Source of the DNA: Natronocalculus amylovorans
GTDB lineage: Archaea; Halobacteriota; Halobacteria; Halobacteriales; Haloferacaceae
Direction: 5' to 3'
Assembly: GCF_023638035.1 (NCBI RefSeq)
Contig: NZ_JAKRVX010000002.1
Span: 620,001-684,000 of the forward strand
DNA: 64,000 nucleotides
Shown here: piece by piece, positions 53,136-62,053 of the stretch
How positions within the stretch are numbered: position 1 is the first letter of the stretch
Layout: each line of letters begins with the position of its first letter
Notes under the pieces: generated by a model
Databases searched by the model: none
What the model saw: the letters and a program-made list of their open reading frames with translations, nothing else
Told to the model about the DNA's origin: nothing
Translations under genes and position numbers: made by a program

Positions 53136-53447
53136 CTAGCGGTTGAGTTCGGGTTCATCAGAGAGGTGGTGAATCGTAAACTGCTGGTAGCCGCCATACG
53201 CAATGTCCAATGCACCCATCCACCAGTTCCAGCGTTCTGTGAGGCTGTGTTCTTCAGGTGCATCTGAGAGATGCGTAATGAGTTCATCGACGGTCAGTGC
53301 ATGGCCACGGTCGCGTTCATCCAGTCCGGAGTCAACAAGGTCACGAGCCTGTCGACAGAGGACGCGACGCTCCTTGGCGGTGCTCTCAAACGTCCGTGCA
53401 AGCTCTTTGTCGAGTTTGTTGATATCCACATTGGTACTACGTGCCAC
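53136..53447 (-). CDS. Hypothetical small acidic protein
   Basis: A 103-residue soluble helical protein. Pattern ARTFESTAKERRVLCRQARDLVDSGLDERDRGHALTVDELITHLSDAPEE, then WNWWMGALDIAYGGY and FTIHHLSDE. Aromatic residues near 68-85 are conserved-looking. It belongs to a type of protein common in haloarchaea, but I cannot name it reliably. Between a beta-CASP nuclease and a membrane-protein gene, same direction as both. Confidence 0.6.
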   Translation of the reverse strand: MARSTNVDINKLDKELARTFESTAKERRVLCRQARDLVDSGLDERDRGHALTVDELITHLSDAPEEHSLTERWNWWMGALDIAYGGYQQFTIHHLSDEPELNR

Positions 53448-53477
53448 ACATATATGAGTGACACGGCAGTATTTCGC

Positions 53478-54368
53478 TCACCGTGCCGCAATAAGCAGCC
53501 CAACAAACACACCAAACACCGAGAGATAGCCCACAATACCAATGAGGTCACGGTCTGCACCGGTCAGATACATCCCGATCGGAACTGCGACTGACACGAA
53601 CGCGATGAGTACGCCCGCAATTTTGATTCGGGTGTCCGTTTGTGATCGCGTCGGTTGTTTTGATTGGAGCGTTTCAAGCGCAGATACAACCGCCTCACGC
53701 TTCCTCGTTGGGAGTAGAATCACTCCTGGGCCGCTCAAACCTGCTTGCCCACCGGAGATCCAAATTGCAGTCACAGAGCCGATCGACACGGCTTGATACC
53801 GTTTCAGTCCACGCAGTGTGAGTGTCTGTGGTCCATCGTGAAACCGCCCCTGTCTGTCGAATGTACGTTTGAACTCCGCGCGGTCAAGGTCAATGTGAGC
53901 CGTGCCGCCGCTACCACGAGTGATCGGAATCGTGAGCAGTAACAGAGGAAGGAAGATCGTCATAAAGGGGAGTTGTGTATACCGGGTCATGACGATGAGT
54001 AGTATGAGAATCCCTCCCGCAGCAATCATACTTCGGAGAAACTCACGAGCAGAGCCGATCGGCAACACGGTGTACAGCAGCGAGACAATTCCTTTTGTTT
54101 GGAACAGCGACGATCGGTCGGATGCACTCGTTCCGTACAATCCAATACCATACACAAGGATGTGCAAAAACAGTGCATAGATGATGACAACAAGGACGGC
54201 CAGTTCGACTCCGCCGAGTGCGAGCGGGATGGTCAGCGTGCCAATAAACACAAAAAATCCGATGAATAGCAGTTTGAGACCGTCGTAGATCGAAGCACAA
54301 AACAATCGAAACCGTGGAAATGTTGGAACCGTCCACGAGACCGAAGACGGGGTGTTATTGGAGGGCAT
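53478..54368 (-). CDS. Hypothetical membrane protein with embedded soluble domain
   Basis: A 296-residue protein. N-terminal hydrophobic helices near 33-57, 60-82, 108-130 and 135-155; then a soluble region of about 90 residues (IDLDRAEFKRTFDRQGRF to LPTRKREAVVSALETLQ) with the look of a small PH-like beta barrel; then two final helices near 245-265 and 272-294. ATG at 54368 is preferred to earlier ATGs. Divergent from the MgtE-like genes by about 90 bases. Function unknown. Confidence 0.6.
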   Translation of the reverse strand: MPSNNTPSSVSWTVPTFPRFRLFCASIYDGLKLLFIGFFVFIGTLTIPLALGGVELAVLVVIIYALFLHILVYGIGLYGTSASDRSSLFQTKGIVSLLYTVLPIGSAREFLRSMIAAGGILILLIVMTRYTQLPFMTIFLPLLLLTIPITRGSGGTAHIDLDRAEFKRTFDRQGRFHDGPQTLTLRGLKRYQAVSIGSVTAIWISGGQAGLSGPGVILLPTRKREAVVSALETLQSKQPTRSQTDTRIKIAGVLIAFVSVAVPIGMYLTGADRDLIGIVGYLSVFGVFVGLLIAAR

Positions 54369-54457
54369 CAACAGTATCTGTTGTACAGAAATCATATATG
54401 TGTATGTGGTCCGATCAAGCACGCGGGGTTTATCAACACAAACCATGACATGTCTGT

Positions 54458-55030
54458 ATGGCCGGACGGAGTTCAGCATGGGATATCTATCGACAGGCAA
54501 TGCCGGTTATTTTTATCAGTCTTATTGCAGGATTGTTCGCAGGCACCGTATTGGGAAGCGAAACAATGCGTAATGGCATCGAAAGTGTACCCGGAATCCT
54601 TGTTCTACTGCCTGCGTTCTTGGCGACACGTGGTGGTGTCTACGGATCGCTCGGTGCACGAATCTCAAGTGGCCTTCATCAAGGAATTATCGAGCCCCGA
54701 TTTACCTTCGATAAACGGCTCTCAAATGCAGTGATTGCATCATTTATTAACGGGATGGTAGTATCCATATTTATTGCAGTTGTTGCATTCGTTGTTGTTG
54801 GGTTGCTCGGAAGAGGCGGAAATCTGATTGAACTTGTCGGAATTATGGCGATTGCAGGGTTTTTATCTGCGATATTAATGCTAACAGTGCTTGTCAGCGT
54901 CGTATTCATCGGCTACCGAAAAGGGATTGATCCGGACAACCTCGTCGGTCCGATCGTCACAACACTGGGAGATGTCTTTGGTGTCATCTTCTTGCTCATT
55001 GCAATCTACGTTGTGGGGTTGGTTGTATGA
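54458..55030 (+). CDS. MgtE-like divalent cation permease, first half
   Basis: A 190-residue membrane domain of MgtE/SLC41 type without the N- and CBS domains of bacterial MgtE. The family signature VPGILVLLPAFLATRGGVYGSLGARIS is near 42-68, and GIDPDNLVGPIVTTLGDVFGV near 155-175 is the conserved C-terminal motif. Five helices. It overlaps the next gene by 4 bases (ATGA), and the two halves probably form one heteromeric pore, as in known archaeal pairs of COG1824. Expected to carry Mg2+ or other divalent cations; direction unknown. Confidence 0.88.
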   Translation: MAGRSSAWDIYRQAMPVIFISLIAGLFAGTVLGSETMRNGIESVPGILVLLPAFLATRGGVYGSLGARISSGLHQGIIEPRFTFDKRLSNAVIASFINGMVVSIFIAVVAFVVVGLLGRGGNLIELVGIMAIAGFLSAILMLTVLVSVVFIGYRKGIDPDNLVGPIVTTLGDVFGVIFLLIAIYVVGLVV

Positions 55031-55698
55031 CAGATATCGACGCTGGAGAGAATCTAACCGGAATGAGTGACTCACTGAGCGAGATTTATGACGATCTTCT
55101 CGAGGGTGATGAAGAACCGGAGCCGGAGACGCTCCTAGACCGACTTGACGAAGAGTGGAGTATCCGTCGAATGGTTGTTACAATGGTTCCGCTGCTTGTA
55201 GCACTGTCCGTATTGCAGATGGTGTCAGGCTCCGTGCTTGAGTCGTTTGAGGATGTCCTGTTAGAAACACCATCGCTGCTTATTTTAGTCCCCGTTCAGA
55301 TCGGTACCGCAGGAAACCTTGGCTCAATTATGTGTTCACGGCTCTCAACACAGCTGCATTTAGGAACATTCGAACTATCGATCGACAATCATGATGTTCA
55401 ATCAAACTCGCTTGCAGTGTTGGGTCTCGGATTCACGGTGTTCACACTGGTTGGTGTTGCTGCATGGGCGATCGGACAAGCACTCGGCGGAACGCTCACG
55501 CTCGTGGAGGTGATGACGATATCGCTGATAAGTGGGATGCTCTTATCGGTGTTCGTTGTCGTTGTGAGTCTGCTTGCAGTGTATGGTTCATTCAAATTAG
55601 GATACAATCCGGACGATACAACAATCCCTGTTGTAACAAACGTGTGTGATATTACTGGTGTCTTAATTCTGTTCGCCGTTGTCGCAATCGTCCTCTAG
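55027..55698 (+). CDS. MgtE-like divalent cation permease, second half
   Basis: A 223-residue partner with an acidic N-terminal region (about 1-45, including GDEEPEPETLLDRLDEEW) that may sense cations or bind the partner, then five helices with LLILVPVQIGTAGNLGSIMCSRLSTQLHLG near 84-112 and NPDDTTIPVVTNVCDITGVLILF near 192-215. Its stop overlaps the end of the opposing P-type ATPase gene by 4 bases. Together with the preceding gene it probably forms the functional transporter. Confidence 0.88.
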   Translation: MTDIDAGENLTGMSDSLSEIYDDLLEGDEEPEPETLLDRLDEEWSIRRMVVTMVPLLVALSVLQMVSGSVLESFEDVLLETPSLLILVPVQIGTAGNLGSIMCSRLSTQLHLGTFELSIDNHDVQSNSLAVLGLGFTVFTLVGVAAWAIGQALGGTLTLVEVMTISLISGMLLSVFVVVVSLLAVYGSFKLGYNPDDTTIPVVTNVCDITGVLILFAVVAIVL

Positions 55699-58184
55699 AC
55701 AGATTCAATCGCCTCCGGCGGTGTTTCTGGCTCGATACCCGCAAGCCGCATCGCGTTGCTCGTTACCCCCAAACTCATTCCCATATCACCAACGACGATC
55801 GCAACAAGCACAGAAACATAGCCGAACGGTGCACCGATTGCAAGCACCGCCTTCACCGCAAGGCTTGAGCCGATATTCTGTTTGATCACTGACTCTGATT
55901 TCGCTGATAACGAGTAGAGGTACGGAAGCTTTGTGAGATCGTCAGCCATGAGGGCGATGTCTGCGGTTTCGATCGCGGCATCCGTACCAGCGGCACCCAT
56001 TGCAATGCCAACCGTTGCAGTTGCGAGTGCTGGTGCGTCGTTGATACCATCACCAACCATTGCAACGCCACCCGCAGTTTCAGCGTCAAGCTCTCTGATT
56101 GCTGCAACCTTTTCGGCTGGAAGCAGCCCCGCCCGAATCTCATCGACACCGACCTGATTGCCAATCGCGTGAGCCGTTCGTTCGTTATCGCCAGTGAGCA
56201 TGACAACGCGGGAAATTCCGAGTTCGTTGAGTCGATCGACCATCCACGCCGCTTCTGGTCGAACCGTATCAGCGACTGCAATCACACCTTCAATCTCATC
56301 TTCCGTTCCGACAAGAATGACTGTCTTTCCTTCCTGCTGGAGGCGTGGGATTGTCTCGTTTCGAAGGTCAAGATAACTACCATGTGCACAGGATTGAATA
56401 TCATCTTCGGCAGTCTTCGAGATTGTGACGCCACCGTCTGTTTTGAGATGTGTGTGCTCAAGCGAAAACCCAAGCTCTGCGAACAGCCCTGGTTTTCCAG
56501 CGTAGTGTGTTACACCATCAAGTTCGGCACGGACGCCTTTTCCAGGGAGTGCTTCGAACTGTGCGATCGATCGGATCGGAGCAGCAGCGGTGTCAGCATA
56601 CTCGACAATCGCGGCTGCAATTGGGTGTTCGCTCCGGCGTTCGATCGAGCCTGCACACGCAAGTACGTCTGTCTCGTCATTTCCATTGAGTGCAATGACG
56701 TCAGTAACCTGCAACTCTCCAGTTGTAAGCGTCCCTGTCTTGTCGAGCGCAACGGTGTCAACTGTCGCCATCGATTCAAGATGTGCTCCACCTTTGATGA
56801 GGACGCCATTTCGTGCGGCGCTTGTGAGTCCGGAGACAACGCTAACTGGTGTTGAGATGACAAACGCACATGGGCACGCGATAACAATAAGCGTGAGTCC
56901 ACGAACAAACCATTCGGTAAACGGTGCACCGAAAACCAGTGGCGGGATCGTCATTGTGAGCAGTGCACCAACGACGATAATCGGCGTATAGATCGCTGCA
57001 AACCGATCGACGAACTGTTCTCGCTCGGTTTGTTCGGCTTCTGCGTCTGCAACAAGCTCAATAACCTGTGCAAGGGTGGATTCTCCAGCAGGTGCAGTGG
57101 CTTCGATCGCAAGGAACCCCTCCGTATTACGAGTGCCCGCATACACCTCATCACCGACAGTTTTGTCCACCGGAACGCTCTCGCCGGTAACAGGAGACTC
57201 ATCAAGCGCGCTGTGCCCGTCAATCACAACACCATCGAGTGGAACGTTCTCACCAGGCCGGACAACAACCGTCTCGCCAACCGAAATCTCCTCAACTGGG
57301 ACAACCACCTCTTCTCCATTCCGCCGAACCGTTGCCGTATCTGGTGAGAGTTCGAGCAGTTCGGTCAACGAATTGCGGGCCCGATCGATCGAGTAGCGCT
57401 CAAGCAGTTCTGCAATGCTATACAGTACCGCCAGCGTTGCAGCCTCAAACGGAAGCCCGACGACCAACGCCCCGGTGATTCCCGCACTCATTAATAGGTC
57501 AATATCGAGCTGTCTGGTTCGCACCGAAATGAGCCCATTCCGGAGAATTGCAGTTCCTGCAACAACAACCGCGAGAACATAGAGCAGCCAGTCGATCGAA
57601 ACAGTCCAGAGCCAGATTGTTGTGAACGTCGTATTGAATGCAGGAATGAACCATTCAAATACAACACCAGTGAGGAGCAACACTGCACCGATCGCTGTTT
57701 TGACTGCCCGTGGTGTTTTCCAGAGCTGTGGCTGTGTGTCACGCTTGGATTCAACGACCGCATAGCCGGTCTGTTCGATCGTCGCAGCAAGCTCGCCGAC
57801 AGAGGATTGTGCAGGATCATACGTTACAACGACCGTCCCGCTCGTTGGACGCGTGTCGATCGAAACAACGCCCGAGAGCTCGTTCAGTGCAGCGTCAACC
57901 TTTCCAGCACAAGCGGAGCAATCCATCGATGGAACTGAGAACCGCTCCTGCTGTGTGGTTGTAACTGGGTAGCCAAGCGAACCGAGTGCCTCCGTGATTG
58001 TTTCGGCGGTTATGCTGGTTGCGTCGTAGGTCACAACCACAGTGCCACTCGTCGGTCGTGTCTCCACGTCCAAGATCGCATCAAGATTGCCGAGCCCACG
58101 TTCAACTTTCCCGGCACAGGATGGGCAGTCCATGTCAGGAACAACAAACTGAACAGTCTCGTTGTCAGTCGACTGCATACTCAT
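55695..58184 (-). CDS. P1B-type heavy-metal ATPase, Zn/Cd-type signature, two HMA domains
   Basis: An 829-residue ion pump. Two N-terminal heavy-metal domains have MDCPSCAG (C20, C23) and MDCSACAG (C89, C92). Catalytic motifs are TGES near 333, the membrane metal site CPC at 437-439, DKTGTLT with D481, and GDGINDAPAL near 700. The eighth membrane helix carries VVGDMGMSLGVTSNAMRL, where D-x-G is the P1B-2 sign for Zn2+/Cd2+/Pb2+, and the preceding helix has K in LAVKAV; Cu+ pumps have MxxSS there. I therefore expect zinc/cadmium export rather than copper. Two-domain N-termini are more common in Cu pumps, so the metal remains unproven. Confidence 0.85.
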   Translation of the reverse strand: MSMQSTDNETVQFVVPDMDCPSCAGKVERGLGNLDAILDVETRPTSGTVVVTYDATSITAETITEALGSLGYPVTTTQQERFSVPSMDCSACAGKVDAALNELSGVVSIDTRPTSGTVVVTYDPAQSSVGELAATIEQTGYAVVESKRDTQPQLWKTPRAVKTAIGAVLLLTGVVFEWFIPAFNTTFTTIWLWTVSIDWLLYVLAVVVAGTAILRNGLISVRTRQLDIDLLMSAGITGALVVGLPFEAATLAVLYSIAELLERYSIDRARNSLTELLELSPDTATVRRNGEEVVVPVEEISVGETVVVRPGENVPLDGVVIDGHSALDESPVTGESVPVDKTVGDEVYAGTRNTEGFLAIEATAPAGESTLAQVIELVADAEAEQTEREQFVDRFAAIYTPIIVVGALLTMTIPPLVFGAPFTEWFVRGLTLIVIACPCAFVISTPVSVVSGLTSAARNGVLIKGGAHLESMATVDTVALDKTGTLTTGELQVTDVIALNGNDETDVLACAGSIERRSEHPIAAAIVEYADTAAAPIRSIAQFEALPGKGVRAELDGVTHYAGKPGLFAELGFSLEHTHLKTDGGVTISKTAEDDIQSCAHGSYLDLRNETIPRLQQEGKTVILVGTEDEIEGVIAVADTVRPEAAWMVDRLNELGISRVVMLTGDNERTAHAIGNQVGVDEIRAGLLPAEKVAAIRELDAETAGGVAMVGDGINDAPALATATVGIAMGAAGTDAAIETADIALMADDLTKLPYLYSLSAKSESVIKQNIGSSLAVKAVLAIGAPFGYVSVLVAIVVGDMGMSLGVTSNAMRLAGIEPETPPEAIESV

Positions 58185-58319
58185 TAGTGACCCCTATGAA
58201 TCGAGTAGATATTAACTCAGCTGCGAAAATAGAGCGTATTTTATTAAATTTGAAACAATAAGAGTCTCATATACTAGTAAACCGAGGTGCTTTTTCGGTT
58301 CAGTAGCGTACCGGATGGT

Positions 58320-58679
58320 ATGACAAACTGGCGTGCAGTTGCGGTTGGCTTTGTAATAATGTTTATCGCGGGTGTCCTCGCGACAGGGGCACCGATCGTT
58401 GGCCACATCGGGGCAGGAATTATCGGTGGATTTGCTGCAGGATATCTTGCCGGTGGTGGGCTTGCCAGTGGGGCGTGGCACGGACTCCTTGCCGGGTCGA
58501 TTACAGGAATCGTGCTCTCAGTGCTGTTAGCGCTTCTTGCAGGGCTATTTGGATTAGTTGGTGGGCCACTGGGTGGCGTGCTTGGGTTTGGCGGTGTACT
58601 CGTTGGCGGTATTGTCCTGACAGTCATCTTTGCGATCGATAGCGCACTTGCTGGAGCGATCGGTGGCGTTTTTAACTAA
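58320..58679 (+). CDS. Small Gly-rich membrane protein (DUF5518-like)
   Basis: A 119-residue, very Gly-rich protein with about four hydrophobic helices and hardly any charge. The segments APIVGHIGAGIIGGFAAGYLAGGGLASGAWHGLLAG match the DUF5518 family of archaeal membrane proteins. ATG at 58320 is used. Function unknown. It converges on the TrmB-like gene. Confidence 0.7.
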   Translation: MTNWRAVAVGFVIMFIAGVLATGAPIVGHIGAGIIGGFAAGYLAGGGLASGAWHGLLAGSITGIVLSVLLALLAGLFGLVGGPLGGVLGFGGVLVGGIVLTVIFAIDSALAGAIGGVFN

Positions 58680-58696
58680 AACCTGAAGCGACGACG

Positions 58697-59497
58697 CTAC
58701 GACCCCGTACGAAGTCCGGTCGCCATGAGCCGTCGGATGATGACAACAAGCCCATTATTAAACCCACGTCCGAACACAGCCTGCTCGCGTGATTCGCCTG
58801 TTGCAACATCGACGTGAGATGAGCTAATAAGAATCGTTTTTTTATCAACAAGGAGAAGCCGAGTGATTTCAGTATCTTCATCCTCACCGTGGAGCCACTC
58901 AAGCGTTGATCGAAACACCGCTGCATTTGGGACCTGTTCGCGAAGCTGTTCGTACACAGTTGTGGAGGTCGTCCCAATAACAACGGAAACACCGCGATCG
59001 GCAGCATCAGACAGACGAACAACCAACTCATCCGTGACACTGTCACGGCGCCCGACGACCAGTATCAGTTCAGTAGCCCCTTCAGTAATCAGCTGCTGGG
59101 TTCGGCTTGCGATCGCAGGTGCCCCGGACAACGACCAGACTTCATGCGTCACGCGAGAGTCTTCTGTCGGTGTTGCTGGTTCGATTCCGGAAAGCGTTTC
59201 ACGAAGTTTGTCGGTTCGTGATTCATACTCTCTCCGGAGTGTGTCAGTGGCTTCTTCGATCGAAACGGCATGAAACTGTTGTGGGCTTGTATGTTGGATT
59301 TCAACCAGCCCTTTCGTTTCAAGCACCCGAATCGCATCATAGACACGGGTTCGTGGAACTGCAGAAATTTCGCTGATATCTTTGGCACTCCCATGCGGAA
59401 TCCGCGAGAGTGCCACGAATGATTTCGCTTCGTACTCTTTGAGCCCGAGCTGTTGGAGCAGTTCAATCGCCTGTTGTTGTGTTGTACGTTCGTCCAT
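58697..59497 (-). CDS. TrmB-like transcriptional regulator
   Basis: A 266-residue regulator. The N-terminal winged helix (LLQQLGLKEYEAKSFVAL, then EISAVPRTRVYDAIRVLETKGLVEI near 45-69) is the TrmB/Sox type. A helical linker leads to a C-terminal phospholipase D-like effector fold near 125-260 (GATELILVVGRRD, RGVSVVIGT). Sugar-binding residues of classic TrmB are not evident, so the ligand is open. ATG at 59497 is used over an upstream TTG. Divergent from a paralogue across an AT-rich region. Confidence 0.88.
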   Translation of the reverse strand: MDERTTQQQAIELLQQLGLKEYEAKSFVALSRIPHGSAKDISEISAVPRTRVYDAIRVLETKGLVEIQHTSPQQFHAVSIEEATDTLRREYESRTDKLRETLSGIEPATPTEDSRVTHEVWSLSGAPAIASRTQQLITEGATELILVVGRRDSVTDELVVRLSDAADRGVSVVIGTTSTTVYEQLREQVPNAAVFRSTLEWLHGEDEDTEITRLLLVDKKTILISSSHVDVATGESREQAVFGRGFNNGLVVIIRRLMATGLRTGS

Positions 59498-59861
59498 GAA
59501 TCCCAACCCGTGCTATCACCGAACAAATAGCAGTATCAGATGGTAGTTTCGTACACTACCGGAAAGGTATTTCCACTTTTTAATCACAAGTAGAGGGTGA
59601 ACTATGTGGTAAAAACCGTTTTTAGCCCTATAAACCCATTTTTGAAATGTTTTTCTGCTAACATAGTGAGATATGTGAGTAGTTGAGTGACAAAGAGATG
59701 CTAATAGTTGTTTTTGAACTGTTTGTCAAAGGCCACATATTCACTCGGATAATCACAACAGCAATATACGCTATCAGAGAGAAGAGTTAGTTGGCACACA
59801 AATCAGGAACCCAACATCCGCGATTGTGTGCTCATACATCGGATCGATATATCTCTCATCT
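59498..59861. promoter_or_regulatory. Shared AT-rich region between two TrmB-like genes
   Basis: A 364-base AT-rich region between divergent regulators. It contains the inverted repeat GGTAGT (59542-59547) and ACTACC (59555-59560) with a 7-base spacer, close to the first gene, and an AAAAACCGTTTTT near-palindrome around 59615-59628. Both are candidate operators, perhaps for auto- or cross-regulation. No gene-like frame is visible. No TATA box can be assigned with certainty. Confidence 0.5.
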
Positions 59862-60632
59862 ATGTCAGACACCCCTACGAATACGCCTCGCTCCGTTGCG
59901 ATCGAACAGCTTGAAGCGCTCGGGCTTAGCGCCTATGCTGCTCGGACATTTGTTGCATTAACAACGTTACAGTGTGGGACTGCACAGGAAGTGAGCGAGG
60001 TGTCGGATGTACCTCGGACGCGCGTCTATGATGCGGTGACCGAGCTCAAAGAACGAGGGCTTGTTGAGATTCAACAGTCGGTTCCGAAACAGTTCTGGGC
60101 AATCTCAGCACAAACTGCGGGTACGAAACTCACACAGGAGTATCAGGGCCGGATTGAAACGCTCGTCGAGATGCTCACACAGATACGACCACAACACGCG
60201 AGCACACGCGCCGAGCAGCTTGAGATACTACACCACACTGAAGCCGTTGAAAACCGAATCCAAGAGATGCTTGAATCGGCCACGGAAACCATTATATACG
60301 GAATCTATCAGCATCCGTCACAGCATGTCATGTCGCACCTAACGAATGCGACCAATCGTGGTGTGTCTGTGACTATTGGTGTGGGTCCACAGATTACGGA
60401 GTCAACTATCGAACAGCTACGTTCATCACAGATTACCATTGAACACATTACCGATGCGGTTGAGAATCCGATCGGACAGCTACTGATTGTGGATGATACA
60501 ACTGCCTGTATCAGTGCGCCGATCGACGAACAGTCCCAGATGCAAGCAGCCGCAGGATACGCGGATGGAAAGATGAATGCAGTAAATACGATTATTCACG
60601 AGATTGTCACCGCACGTTTTAATAACCACTAG
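59862..60632 (+). CDS. TrmB-like transcriptional regulator (paralogue)
   Basis: A 256-residue regulator similar in plan to the one at 58.7 kb: winged helix with QLEALGLSAYAARTFVAL and EVSDVPRTRVYDAVTELKERGLVEIQQSVPKQFWAI near 48-83, then a helical linker and an effector domain (TETIIYGIYQHP, GVSVTIGVGPQ). The recognition helix VPRTRVYDA is identical in the two paralogues over about nine residues, so they may bind similar operators. ATG at 59862 is used; an upstream start at 59826 is possible. Divergent from its paralogue. Confidence 0.88.
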   Translation: MSDTPTNTPRSVAIEQLEALGLSAYAARTFVALTTLQCGTAQEVSEVSDVPRTRVYDAVTELKERGLVEIQQSVPKQFWAISAQTAGTKLTQEYQGRIETLVEMLTQIRPQHASTRAEQLEILHHTEAVENRIQEMLESATETIIYGIYQHPSQHVMSHLTNATNRGVSVTIGVGPQITESTIEQLRSSQITIEHITDAVENPIGQLLIVDDTTACISAPIDEQSQMQAAAGYADGKMNAVNTIIHEIVTARFNNH

Positions 60633-60655
60633 CGGACAGCGTGGGAGCGCGTGAT

Positions 60656-60970
60656 TCACAAGGATGTGTCGATAAAATCAATAAGCTTTTCAATTTTTCT
60701 GGTCGATCGATAGCTGATTGTCTCGTCTGTCTGGTTATATGCAATTACATCCGCATCTGCTAATTTCGGAAGATGAATATGATGGAGTTCGGTTTTAAGT
60801 TGGGCTTGGGCTTCAGGTGAATTACCGTCAGGCAGTAAACCAATGAGGTGGTCTAAGTGAACCGGTTGCTGCTCAACGAGTATGAGCTGTTGCAGGAGCG
60901 CTTTTCTGCACGGATTTTTTAAAAGCTCCAGGGCGGTTGATGTCGTTACTGAGTTTGTCTGTTGTTCCAT
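60656..60970 (-). CDS. Winged-helix transcriptional regulator (DUF7344-like)
   Basis: A 104-residue protein of a haloarchaeal winged-helix type. The first helices ALELLKNPCRKALLQQLILV near 13-32 and the LKTELHHIHLPKLADADVIAYNQTDETISYR segment near 58-88 form helix-turn-helix plus wing, as in ArsR-like or DUF7344 proteins. ATG at 60970 is used. It ends 24 bases past the end of the second TrmB-like gene, on the opposite strand. Target unknown. Confidence 0.75.
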   Translation of the reverse strand: MEQQTNSVTTSTALELLKNPCRKALLQQLILVEQQPVHLDHLIGLLPDGNSPEAQAQLKTELHHIHLPKLADADVIAYNQTDETISYRSTRKIEKLIDFIDTSL

Positions 60971-61097
60971 AATGTGACCCACCACCACGGTGGAGATCAC
61001 AACGGCTGTGAATGTGGGTGAGTATAAATACGCCCCTATGAATCAAACAAGTATCGTTAACCCAGAAAATCAAAGACGATTTATATACGACGCTATT

Positions 61098-61634
61098 CTA
61101 TCGATCGAGATACGCAGATTGGACGGATACAACCTCCGTTGAGTCCGCACACGCAGCATATCGGCGTAATGGTTCGTCATTAAGTTCGAGAAATGTCTCT
61201 CCCCAATTGAATTTTGCGAGGATCTGTTCGGCGTGTTCACGCTCGCCTAAAATCACGAGCGCTGCGGCAAGCGCCTCGACCGTTGTCAACCGCATCGGTC
61301 GACCAAAATTCACTGGATTAGCTGCAACGAGATATGGAAGTGCGCGGTGCTCGCCAGCGAGCGAAAACCGCGCCTCACCAGCAGACTCCCACGAACAGTC
61401 AAGCGCAACGAGTGCACCACCTGTTGGTCGTCCATCTCCGCCTCCATCTTCGATCCCACCTGCTGACGCACGATCGGCCGGTGAAAGCGCTTGCTCTGCG
61501 TGCGGATTCAACACAACACCATACGGTGTCTCACGATGGCTTCGGTGCAGGCGTGCGAGATCAAACCGTGCGAGCTTTTTGGCGGTGCACTTTTTCGGAT
61601 CATCGTCACCCTCGTATCGAATATGCAGTTCCAC
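61098..61634 (-). CDS. tsr3: Tsr3-like 16S rRNA aminocarboxypropyltransferase
   Basis: A 178-residue SPOUT-like enzyme that, in relatives, transfers the 3-amino-3-carboxypropyl group of SAM to a modified base in small-subunit rRNA. Conserved: the N-terminal [14 protein letters not shown] near 10-23, the LDCSWE segment near 78-83, [15 protein letters not shown] near 98-112 with the SAM-binding loop, and [16 protein letters not shown] Gly/Glu insertion (about 58-72) is lineage-specific. In archaea the target is inferred from yeast Tsr3. Confidence 0.88.
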   Translation of the reverse strand: MELHIRYEGDDDPKKCTAKKLARFDLARLHRSHRETPYGVVLNPHAEQALSPADRASAGGIEDGGGDGRPTGGALVALDCSWESAGEARFSLAGEHRALPYLVAANPVNFGRPMRLTTVEALAAALVILGEREHAEQILAKFNWGETFLELNDEPLRRYAACADSTEVVSVQSAYLDR

Positions 61635-61716
61635 GGTTGCTGGAACTGGGCGAGCGGGCGATAAAAACGCCGCGCTTGGGAGACAAACCCTTTGGTGACG
61701 GCGTCATGTCCTCCGT

Positions 61717-62043
61717 ATGGACACCCCCGCGATCGTCACCGAATACTACCGGTGTCTCGATGAGCACGAGTATGAGACACTGAAATCAGTGCTGGCAGCT
61801 GATTTTATGCAGTACCGACCCGATCGAACATTTGAGGATAGAGCGGCATTTATTTCATTTATGCGGGATGATCGGCCACTCACAAACACCCGACACAGGA
61901 TTGAAACAGTCAAACAAGCACCAGAGAGCATTGCGGTATACGGTAGACTCCTCGATTCAAATGAGGAAGAAGTATTGTCGTTTATTGATGTATTCGAAAT
62001 GTCAAGGGAAGGGACGATCGCCAAGCTACGAACACACGTCTGA
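61717..62043 (+). CDS. NTF2-like / SnoaL-like small protein
   Basis: A 108-residue cone-shaped NTF2-like fold: an N-terminal helix pair (IVTEYYRCLDEHEYETLKSVLAADFMQYRPDR) followed by strands ending FIDVFEMSREGTIAKLRTHV, the usual SnoaL closing strand. Members act as small hydrolases, isomerases or non-enzymatic ligand binders; no catalytic residues can be assigned. Convergent with serS, with about 10 bases between stop codons. Confidence 0.75.
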   Translation: MDTPAIVTEYYRCLDEHEYETLKSVLAADFMQYRPDRTFEDRAAFISFMRDDRPLTNTRHRIETVKQAPESIAVYGRLLDSNEEEVLSFIDVFEMSREGTIAKLRTHV

Positions 62044-62053
62044 CCGATATAGA

